43,178 bases of DNA from a virus. The position numbers and the translations under genes are program-made. A model generated the notes under the pieces. It had not been told where the DNA came from, did not search any database, and worked only from the letters and a program-made list of their open reading frames with translations. Shown here piece by piece: positions 29,790-36,336 of this stretch (within the stretch, counting starts at the first letter, position 1; each line of letters starts with the position of its first letter). The stretch is from positions 1 to 43,178 of the IMG/VR virus record IMGVR_UViG_3300027844_002548; one strand, 5' to 3'.

Positions 29790-29924
29790 CTAAAAGTTAA
29801 CTAAACACTCGCTCGTTATTGTTACGTCTGTGACAATTAACAATCATACCGTGTTATCTTTTACTTAATACTTCTAATTTCATCATTATAGTGTTTAGCG
29901 TATCGCGATTGATGCCTATGCATC
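29764..29924 (-). ncRNA. Candidate structured small RNA under a late promoter
   Basis: About 160 bases between a consensus late promoter and a strong terminator, with no convincing gene inside (best frame 20 codons). Predicted RNA pairings: a 5' hairpin GAUGC-AUAG-GCAUC starting at the expected first base; a 9-base long-range helix CUAAACACU (29890-29898) with AGUGUUUAG (29801-29809); inside it, AUUGUUA (29838-29844) with UAACAAU (29818-29824); and the terminator stem. GCGAGUG just upstream of the terminator can also pair with its 3' arm, giving an alternative fold. No known RNA family is recognised. Confidence 0.6.
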
Positions 29925-29929
29925 AATGT

Positions 29930-29937
29930 TATTTATA
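29930..29937 (-). promoter_or_regulatory. Consensus T4 late promoter of the small RNA
   Basis: TATAAATA on the minus strand, placed directly after the stop codon at 29938. Predicted +1 is about 29924, the first base of the 5' hairpin. Confidence 0.75.
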
Positions 29938-30348
29938 TTAAAGTATATTCTCTCTTGCAAGAATTTGTTCATCTGTATCAGTTAACTCTACCGAAGATCC
30001 AACATTTAATTCTAAAATCTTTTCACTAATTGTTACTCTCTCCTTGCGAAGATCTGATAACTTTGATTGAAAAGATTCCATACCGTGACGTACAAGTTTC
30101 TCATAACGTCCGATTAAATTATTAAGTTGGACTCGTTTTGTTAATAGCGTACTAACACCCGTTTCAACGTTTGCTTTACCAACTTTATCACGCAAACTAT
30201 ACAATACAGATTCAACCTCTTCTAGATGGGTTAATTTCTGTTCTAAATCGGCGGTCTCTTCACCTTGGCCGTGAGCAAGATTAACATCTGATACCGCTTG
30301 ACGAATTTGCTCTTGCAAAGTTGCGGCTCTACGTAAATTGATTTTCAT
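29938..30348 (-). CDS. Coiled-coil protein of unknown function
   Basis: A 136-residue, mostly helical protein with extended coiled-coil character (ADLEQKLTHLEEVESVLYSL and KLSDLRKERVTISEKILEL). The middle (GKANVETGVSTLLTKRVQLN) resembles short conserved proteins in the early region of marine T4-like phages, and there is a passing likeness to DIP1984-type proteins. It has its own near-perfect sigma-70 promoter and AAAGGAG before the ATG at 30348. Being next to UvsY, UvsX and gp32, it may belong to the recombination set, but no motif shows this. Confidence 0.55.
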   Translation of the reverse strand: MKINLRRAATLQEQIRQAVSDVNLAHGQGEETADLEQKLTHLEEVESVLYSLRDKVGKANVETGVSTLLTKRVQLNNLIGRYEKLVRHGMESFQSKLSDLRKERVTISEKILELNVGSSVELTDTDEQILARENIL

Positions 30349-30382
30349 TTATACACTCCTTTTAATTACAATGTGTCAAACC

Positions 30383-30411
30383 ATTATATACTATGTTTAT
30401 CAACTTGTCAA
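30383..30411 (-). promoter_or_regulatory. Consensus sigma-70 early promoter
   Basis: Perfect TTGACA (30406-30411), 17-base spacer, perfect TATAAT (30383-30388) on the minus strand; AAAGGAG lies between it and the ATG at 30348. Confidence 0.9.
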
Positions 30412-30414
30412 TAG

Positions 30415-30900
30415 TTATTTATTTGGATTCCCATAAAATATATTAATTTCAGAATCTTCCAAACCAGCAACTCTCAATTTAACAATATTATTAATTTGGA
30501 ATTGCTTTGCTTCCAGTGCTTTTAATACACCAAGAAATTGATTTCGTAAAAGTCCAAACTGGTTAATTAATTCTGTTTGATCAACTACTTCGGATTCCCC
30601 ATCAACATACGCTCCGGCATCTCTACTAGTCAATGCCCGTTCATATTTCTCTAAAAATTTTCTAAAGGTTCGTGCTCTAATTCTTCGTAACTGAATATTA
30701 AGATGCTCAAGAATTGCTTCAATTTCTTGTAACTGAGAAAAACGAGTCTCAACAATAGCAGGAAGCACACTTGAAGATTTTTCAATTGACCCATGCATGG
30801 GTATCTCCTTACGTGCTTCTACTAATTGTTCTTCGTAATACTCGATACAATCAGGAAGATTACTAATGTTACTTGAAACTTTCTCATACCAATTAGCCAT
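30415..30900 (-). CDS. uvsY: UvsY-like recombination mediator
   Basis: A 161-residue helical protein. The C-terminal LLRNQFLGVLKALEAKQFQI and NNIVKLRVAGLE match the end of UvsY proteins (T4 UvsY ends with a similar KSRGFAIKH segment), and the N-terminus (CIEYYEEQLVEARKEI) matches marine T4-like UvsY orthologues as I recall them. UvsY helps load UvsX onto gp32-covered single-stranded DNA. The gene lies in the gp32-UvsX operon, overlapping the previous stop by one base, which supports the assignment. Confidence 0.65.
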   Translation of the reverse strand: MANWYEKVSSNISNLPDCIEYYEEQLVEARKEIPMHGSIEKSSSVLPAIVETRFSQLQEIEAILEHLNIQLRRIRARTFRKFLEKYERALTSRDAGAYVDGESEVVDQTELINQFGLLRNQFLGVLKALEAKQFQINNIVKLRVAGLEDSEINIFYGNPNK

Positions 30901-31139
30901 TAATATTCGTCATCCGTTTCTTCGTCCGAATCTTCAAATTCTTCTACTTCATTAAAATAATCACTTAATGCATTATCTAAATAATCATCTTGTCCTGTAT
31001 AATCTTTTAACTCTTCAACGTCGCCGAGGCCATCATAAACATCAACGATTCTTCTTGCGGCATCATATCTATCCTTTTGGGGGATATAATTTTTAATTGC
31101 CGTCCACATTTCTGTAAAGAAATCAGGTAATTCACTCAT
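30900..31139 (-). CDS. Small acidic protein between UvsX and UvsY
   Basis: A 79-residue acidic protein. FFTEMWTAIKNYIPQKDRYD and ARRIVDVYDGLGDVEELKD make a helical core, and the C-terminus is a Glu/Asp tail (EEFEDSDEETDDEY). Short acidic proteins of similar design sit in this operon in marine T4-like phages. I do not recognise a function. The acidic tail could mimic DNA or contact gp32 or UvsX. The ATG is preceded by GGAG (from CGGAGAAAAG) and the stop overlaps the UvsY start. Confidence 0.5.
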   Translation of the reverse strand: MSELPDFFTEMWTAIKNYIPQKDRYDAARRIVDVYDGLGDVEELKDYTGQDDYLDNALSDYFNEVEEFEDSDEETDDEY

Positions 31140-31179
31140 ACTTTTCTCCGCAATAATATATGCAATCGTGGATATTTAC

Positions 31180-32262
31180 CTATTCCTCATTTATTTCTGA
31201 AGAAATAGGATCATTCTCAACTTCAATTACCGGTTCTAATACTACTCCATTTGCTTTTTCTTGCAAAATAATCGGTAATGTCTCTGCATTCCATCCCTTT
31301 CTAAAGTATATATGTTCTTTTCCAGTATTGTCTTTATATAATAACCTATTACCTTGCTTAACAAGATCACCAGATTTTTCAAATAGATCAATTAATCCAC
31401 TGTATGGGCTCATTCCTGTCTCATACGGAATCTCAACTTGCACTGATTCAAATGGTTTTGAAAATCTTGTTTTCATGACTTTCATTGCGGCTCTAATTCC
31501 TAAAACCTCAGAAACCTTATTACCATCTGCATCAACCTTAAGTTTTAATTTCCGCATAGCAACAACAATAGAACTTGCATACACAAACCCTTGGCCGCCT
31601 GATATCTTGTCATCTGGATTAAACATATCCTGAGAAGAATATGTATGGTTTGTAACTATAAATCCAATTGGATATGGAGCAATATTATTAACTGTATTAC
31701 GAATTAATGCTGTAAGCGCCTTAGGCTTGCGTCCTAAATCACCTTTTAGATCGCCGGCTTCAAATTGTTTAATATCCGTTGGCGATAACAACATACCTAA
31801 ACTATCAATAATAATTACTACTTTTGGGCATTCGTCGTATTGCTTGCCCCCGTTTTCTTCTTTGTATCCTTTAAGAAATTCTGATAATGTTTTAGCAACA
31901 CTATCAATCATAGATACATTAATTTTTAGAAGTTTATCTTCGCTTGTATCTACACCAAGTGCTTGTAGCCAAGTATTGTCAAGTGCATTTTCGCTATCCA
32001 TCATAACAACAAAGCAATCGGACGCTTGTGCATTACGGGCTAAATTACCGCTCACCACTAAACTTTTTCCGGATCCAGATTCGCCAGCAAACATTGTTAC
32101 CTTACCGAGAGGAACACCTTTATAAAAGTCTCCGCTAATAAGATAATTTAATGCATAACTGCCAGTGTCAATCCAGTCCTTAGGATCATTGAAGCCGAGA
32201 CTTAAGCCATCAATGTTTTTTGTTAAACTTTTTCTTAATTTAGAAAAATCGTACGGTCTTAC
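31180..32262 (-). CDS. uvsX: RecA-like recombinase UvsX
   Basis: A 360-residue strand-exchange protein. Walker A is GESGSGKS (about residues 61-68), Walker B KVVIIIDSLGML, with FIVTNHTYSSQDMF as the L2-adjacent region and ISGGQGFVYASSIVVAMRKL as the conserved late motif. It catalyses homologous pairing that starts recombination-dependent replication. The ATG at 32262 is chosen for the GGAGGA ribosome-binding site; longer readings would cross the hairpin at 32286-32311. It lies downstream of gp32 in the same operon. Identification is firm. Confidence 0.93.
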   Translation of the reverse strand, partial: VRPYDFSKLRKSLTKNIDGLSLGFNDPKDWIDTGSYALNYLISGDFYKGVPLGKVTMFAGESGSGKSLVVSGNLARNAQASDCFVVMMDSENALDNTWLQALGVDTSEDKLLKINVSMIDSVAKTLSEFLKGYKEENGGKQYDECPKVVIIIDSLGMLLSPTDIKQFEAGDLKGDLGRKPKALTALIRNTVNNIAPYPIGFIVTNHTYSSQDMFNPDDKISGGQGFVYASSIVVAMRKLKLKVDADGNKVSEVLGIRAAMKVMKTRFSKPFESVQVEIPYETGMSPYSGLIDLFEKSGDLVKQGNRLLYKDNTGKEHIYFRKGWNAETLPIILQEKANGVVLEPVIEVENDPISSEINEE

Positions 32263-32285
32263 CATTTGCGTCCTCCATGTGAATG

Positions 32286-32311
32286 ATTGGGAGGGGTTCC
32301 CCCCTCCCAAT
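32286..32311 (-). promoter_or_regulatory. Strong hairpin between gp32 and UvsX genes
   Basis: Perfect 11-base inverted repeat ATTGGGAGGGG-GGAA-CCCCTCCCAAT with no T run after it. It cannot be a normal terminator. It could be an attenuator, an mRNA-stabilising 3' end for gp32, or a processing site lowering UvsX relative to gp32. Confidence 0.7.
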
Positions 32312-32316
32312 AACTA

Positions 32317-33288
32317 CTATTCAGATGCATTCTTACGACTACGAATCATAGCAAGAATATCTTCTGCACTTGATTTCTCAGTATTATTAGTAGCAGTTTC
32401 TGTAACCTCTTCCTTATCAGGTACCGGTGTATCAACCTCTTCAACAGACTTTGATGTGTCGGCTGACACAGTTACAGTAGGTTTTGAAGTTGTTTTATTT
32501 GGATTATCAACACCATATGGGCGATAATAATCGCCCCATTTATTAGCATCATAAAGTTCGCCATCAACTGATGCTTCAAACATTTCATAGATTACCTCTA
32601 CTCCTCTTGCGTCTGGACGCTTTGGTAGATAATCATTAAGTGTGAACAGACCATGTGTATTAATTGCCTCAAGTTCCTCTTCTCCCAAAGTACGCTCACG
32701 ACGAGCCCAGTTCGAAGTTGAATAATCAGCATACTGACCTTTCTGTGTTTTAGTAAGTCGGAAATCTGTACCGCTTGTATAATCAGTTGGTAAGTTTTCC
32801 ATTTCAGGATCCATTAACGCCGCTTTAATAATCTTAAAAATAGACGGATTAATAACAAAGCGTCGAACTGGATTCTCTGGTTTTGCATCACCTTCCAATG
32901 GATTATTTACAACAAACCCTTGAAAGATGTATGAACGCTTTTTCCAATACTTGCGACCAATGTCTTCAAGTGTCGGGTCCTTAAACCATGGACGGATTTT
33001 TGCGTGTACTGGACAGGTTTCTCCCCACATTTCAATGCACGGTACGTTAACCGTAACTGGTCTTGCTTCGTCTTGCCCTTTTACTCCAGGGAAAGTAATA
33101 CGAATCATTTGACGCTCTTGCCAAAAGAATGTATTGCTTTCGTCCCCGTCGGGAAGAAAACGCATCGTTGCTGTAGTATCGTTGGGGATATTCCAAAACG
33201 CATAAATTGCGTTATCTGTTTCGCGAGGTCCAGACTGACGCTGATCCTGTGCCGCGAGTTTTGCCCTTAGTTCTGCCAATGTAGCCAT
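32317..33288 (-). CDS. 32: Single-stranded DNA-binding protein gp32
   Basis: A 323-residue ssDNA-binding protein. It has a basic N-terminus (LAELRAKLAAQ) for cooperative self-contact, an OB-fold core with aromatic residues and a zinc-binding segment CIEMWGETCPVH (C84, C92, H95), and an acidic, Ser/Thr-rich C-terminal tail that in T4 recruits partners. Size and layout match T4 gp32 (301). It is first in the recombination operon, driven by a consensus sigma-70 promoter (33354-33382), with GGAG before the ATG. Identification is firm. Confidence 0.92.
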   Translation of the reverse strand: MATLAELRAKLAAQDQRQSGPRETDNAIYAFWNIPNDTTATMRFLPDGDESNTFFWQERQMIRITFPGVKGQDEARPVTVNVPCIEMWGETCPVHAKIRPWFKDPTLEDIGRKYWKKRSYIFQGFVVNNPLEGDAKPENPVRRFVINPSIFKIIKAALMDPEMENLPTDYTSGTDFRLTKTQKGQYADYSTSNWARRERTLGEEELEAINTHGLFTLNDYLPKRPDARGVEVIYEMFEASVDGELYDANKWGDYYRPYGVDNPNKTTSKPTVTVSADTSKSVEEVDTPVPDKEEVTETATNNTEKSSAEDILAMIRSRKNASE

Positions 33289-33353
33289 TATTAGTTCTCC
33301 TGTATTAGCCTAATGTTAGTTTTAAGTTGAGTTTTATATACTTAACTAGATAC

Positions 33354-33382
33354 AGTATAGTATCTAATTCAACAAATGTCAA
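33354..33382 (-). promoter_or_regulatory. Sigma-70 early promoter of the gp32-UvsX-UvsY operon
   Basis: TTGACA (33377-33382), 17-base spacer, TATACT (33354-33359) on the minus strand. A 65-base leader with GGAGA follows, which could allow translational control as for T4 gene 32. Confidence 0.88.
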
Positions 33383-33429
33383 CCATTTTTTTGTGACATA
33401 AACAAATTAACAATAATATATCCGGCTGA

Positions 33430-33783
33430 TCAAATCTCATCAGAATCAACTATTTCCATATCTGCTTTAACTTTTGGAAATGCTGAATGATCTGGTAGAT
33501 CATCCTTAACTGTAAACATTAATTCTTTTACTCTTTCTAGTGATTTATCTTTTGGTGTAATAGTACCGGAGTAAATTGTATCATGATGATAATCAGCAAT
33601 AATTTCATTGTCGTCGGCTTCAAGTACTTGCCATTGCTTAATAGCATTAGTTAAAATTGCATCAACAACATCTTTTTTACTATCTGCAACCCAAGAACGA
33701 CCAGGACGGGCAACGTCTAATACAATGTATTGCGTTTCCTCTTCCTCTTGTATAGTCTCGTTTAATAAATCATTGAGTTTCAT
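33430..33783 (-). CDS. Small protein with capsid-targeting-like leader
   Basis: A 117-residue acidic protein. The leader MKLNDLLNETIQEEEE is the cleanest example of the shared leader in this region. The body (TQYIVLDVARPGRSWVADSK, then VDAILTNAIKQWQVLEADDN) reads as a small alpha/beta domain that I cannot name. The late-promoter octamer TATAAATA (33789-33796) lies exactly 5 bases before the ATG, and no good Shine-Dalgarno sequence is at normal spacing, so a leaderless late mRNA is predicted. An internal head location is inferred from the leader. Confidence 0.55.
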   Translation of the reverse strand: MKLNDLLNETIQEEEETQYIVLDVARPGRSWVADSKKDVVDAILTNAIKQWQVLEADDNEIIADYHHDTIYSGTITPKDKSLERVKELMFTVKDDLPDHSAFPKVKADMEIVDSDEI

Positions 33784-33788
33784 AATAA

Positions 33789-33796
33789 TATTTATA
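33789..33796 (-). promoter_or_regulatory. Consensus T4 late promoter, leaderless arrangement
   Basis: TATAAATA on the minus strand, 5 bases before the ATG at 33783. It overlaps the stop codon of the small frameshifted gene upstream. Confidence 0.75.
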
Positions 33797-33924
33797 TCCC
33801 TGCTAAATGTTTAAGATGATTTATTGCTTCACTCTTTTTTGTTTTGGGTCCAAAGTCTTCTGGGTGTTCTTTCCAATGTTTATTTAAGGCATCAACATAC
33901 TTCAAGTATTTCTTCGACTAACAT
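33792..33924 (-). pseudogene. Small frameshifted gene ending in HLKHLAGI
   Basis: An ATG at 33924 with AAGGG in front reads MLVEEILEVC and then stops. In the +1 frame an open reading continues as YVDALNKHWKEHPEDFGPKT and ends NHLKHLAGI at 33792. Joining the frames near 33902 would give a roughly 43-residue protein with the shared leader and the shared LAGI C-terminus. It may be a broken gene, a sequencing error or a programmed +1 frameshift. A 37-codon version from a TTG at 33905 is also possible. Confidence 0.45.
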
Positions 33925-33935
33925 AGATCAATCCC

Positions 33936-36323
33936 TTAAACGCCTGCTAAATGCTTAACACGATCTAATGTTTCTGAGACTTCGTCGTCTTCGTCGTCAT
34001 TATCGTCGTCATTATCATCGTCAGTTTCTTCCTTCTTGCCATTTTTAGCATCAAGCATTTTCTGGAAAGCGGCTTTTTGTGCTTCGCTTTGTGCTTCGTC
34101 TATTTGTTCTTCGTCATCATCAGTTTCGGCGTCTTCAATAACTGGATCTATACCTGCTAAATGTCTAACACGGTTTCGCGTTTCAAGGGCTGGGTCTGCA
34201 TCATATTCAAGATTTTGGCCTAAATCATCTAGCTCTTCTTCTTGCCCTGTGTTGTCAAGATAACCTTCTAGATGTGCAAGTTCGTCTTCCTGCATACCTT
34301 GCTCACTAAAGCCAAGATCATATCCAGTAATGTCACTAATTGCTTTTTCAAAACCCGAATCAGTATAAATTTGATATGGACCATCATGGTCAACATAAAC
34401 ACTTATGGTATTATCATCCTCGTCGTCTTCATCGCCAGTTCTAACACTAATAGTCGAAACATGAACCGAATCAACTGGTTCATCAATACCATGTTCAGAA
34501 TTCATCCAAATACTATCACCTGCTAATGGAATATCTTTATTAACAGTAATTTCTGTTTCTGAAAACTTATCTTCACGAATTACTGATTCTGCTAATTCCC
34601 AACCGTCAACTAATGCACTGTCTAATTCTTCGGCGTCAATCACTTTTACTTCGCCGTCCTTAACTACCATTGCATCAGTGCCGTCGCCTTTATATTGGCG
34701 TGGCTCGCCTTCGTTAATAACTTCCTCACCACTTAATGCAGAATAAACATCTTCTGTTTTAAGATCATATTCCTTTGCAACTTCTTCACACATACCTTTA
34801 ATCTTACGGATTAATGGTGAACCGTCACTCATACGTGGCAAGTTTGCCATACGTTGTTTTGCATCAGCAACTGCGCGACTAAAGTCTACAAACTCATCTT
34901 CTGAAATTTTAACTGTTTCAAACAATGCTTTATCACTAGCAACATCTTCTAACCAACTTTCAAATTGCTTACCTTCTGGTGCATACATATCATCCGGCAT
35001 TTCTTCGGGATTCTCATCATCGATACTTGGGCCTGCGTCAGCATCAGCAGAGGCTTTTTTAGCAAACAACCCTTTATCTCCGGCTCGTTGCATAACAGTT
35101 TTAACTATATCAACTTCTTCACTCGAAATGCTTGCTCCCTCGTCTTGCATTTTCTCACCTGTACGTGCCAAAAATGCTGATAACAAGTCATCCTTAATAA
35201 TTGCTGATAACTCTCTAACTTTGTAAGAGATCTCATCTCTTACACTTGCAAACTTCATAATATTCGCACTCGAATATTCATCTTGGCCTGCTGATGGTGT
35301 ATGAAACTCTGCTTCTTCGGCTTTGCTCTTAAGTAAATCAATGTCCTTTAACTGATCGCCAACTGATGGCTGTGGTTTAACACGATATTCTATAATTTTG
35401 GAAATTAGCGGTAGTGACTCTTCAAGAGACTCAGGGAATTCTCTTGTAGTAAACATATCTTTAAGTTCTGTAACTTTCTCATCAGTAGTTTCTCGTACTG
35501 TATTATCAATTGATTCTACTGCTTGACCATAATTCTTAACACTAGTGAGTGCAACTAATTGTTCTTTAATATTTGCATAACGTTCTTTGACTGCTTCAAC
35601 AGCATCACCTGTTTCCTCACTAACAAACTTAGGTGATCGTGCATAACGCAAAAACTTTTGTACTTGAGCATATTCCTCTGACAATCCTGTAATGTGGCTT
35701 CCTACATCATCATGTGTAATGCCTCCCATACTTACATGTCTTGCCATTGCTCTCGCACCTGCTAAATGTATATGCGGATATTGAAATCTTTCTCCGGCGC
35801 CATTTTCGATAAACAGTGCCTTAATGTGACGGCTTCGTGAACCGCGTACTTCTTCGTCAATTGATTTTGTATGTCTCACGATTAATTTTACTTTGTTATC
35901 ATGTAACTGATAACTAGATTTACTACTTCCTGACATCGGAGACATTCCCTCTGCCATATTTTTCATTGCTAATTCCTCATCATTCATTGATTTAACTGCT
36001 TGATGCACATAATCCTTTGGTTTTAAGGTATGTCCAAACGTTCGTAGATCAAAATTCCATCTGTTTTTAGTTGCAATACTTTGCAACGTTTTACGTAAAT
36101 TCTCAATTTCATCTAATTCTACCGAATCTGGTTTGTGCAATTTTATAGTTTTTAAAGTTTCGTCAAGTGTAATCATAACATTAGAAGGCTTTAAAAAGAA
36201 CCTTCTGGCTTCACGATCGTCAAGAGTTTTATCTCCGTTTTCAGAAAACATTTCTAAACGAAAGCCTGTACCTTTGATCACCTTGCGAACTTCGGTGGCT
36301 ATATTTTCTATACTCGAACTCAT
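33936..36323 (-). CDS. Large conserved phage protein, probably virion-associated
   Basis: A 795-residue protein. The N-terminal 250 residues contain a conserved block (SSYQLHDNKVKLIVRHTKSI, then RGSRSRHIKALFIENGAGER and YPHIHLAGARAMARHVSMGG) that I remember from large unknown proteins of T4-like cyanophages. The middle is helical; the last 300 residues are strongly acidic and partly disordered. It holds two LAG motifs, NRVRHLAGID and the C-terminal DRVKHLAGV. The ATG follows AATAAATA by exactly 5 bases. It lies directly after the terminase gene, so a head or packaging-related role is possible. Confidence 0.6.
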   Translation of the reverse strand: MSSSIENIATEVRKVIKGTGFRLEMFSENGDKTLDDREARRFFLKPSNVMITLDETLKTIKLHKPDSVELDEIENLRKTLQSIATKNRWNFDLRTFGHTLKPKDYVHQAVKSMNDEELAMKNMAEGMSPMSGSSKSSYQLHDNKVKLIVRHTKSIDEEVRGSRSRHIKALFIENGAGERFQYPHIHLAGARAMARHVSMGGITHDDVGSHITGLSEEYAQVQKFLRYARSPKFVSEETGDAVEAVKERYANIKEQLVALTSVKNYGQAVESIDNTVRETTDEKVTELKDMFTTREFPESLEESLPLISKIIEYRVKPQPSVGDQLKDIDLLKSKAEEAEFHTPSAGQDEYSSANIMKFASVRDEISYKVRELSAIIKDDLLSAFLARTGEKMQDEGASISSEEVDIVKTVMQRAGDKGLFAKKASADADAGPSIDDENPEEMPDDMYAPEGKQFESWLEDVASDKALFETVKISEDEFVDFSRAVADAKQRMANLPRMSDGSPLIRKIKGMCEEVAKEYDLKTEDVYSALSGEEVINEGEPRQYKGDGTDAMVVKDGEVKVIDAEELDSALVDGWELAESVIREDKFSETEITVNKDIPLAGDSIWMNSEHGIDEPVDSVHVSTISVRTGDEDDEDDNTISVYVDHDGPYQIYTDSGFEKAISDITGYDLGFSEQGMQEDELAHLEGYLDNTGQEEELDDLGQNLEYDADPALETRNRVRHLAGIDPVIEDAETDDDEEQIDEAQSEAQKAAFQKMLDAKNGKKEETDDDNDDDNDDEDDEVSETLDRVKHLAGV

Positions 36324-36328
36324 ATATG

Positions 36329-36336
36329 TATTTATT
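36329..36336 (-). promoter_or_regulatory. T4-type late promoter, leaderless arrangement
   Basis: AATAAATA on the minus strand, 5 bases before the ATG at 36323, overlapping the terminase stop codon. Confidence 0.6.

Noticed and set aside
30373-30378. Second TTGACA just downstream of the 30383-30411 promoter
   Set aside because: It lies between the -10 box and the gene with no -10 at usable distance.
32286-32311. Rho-independent terminator between gp32 and UvsX
   Set aside because: The stem is strong but no T run follows on either strand, and the UvsX gene has no promoter of its own after it.
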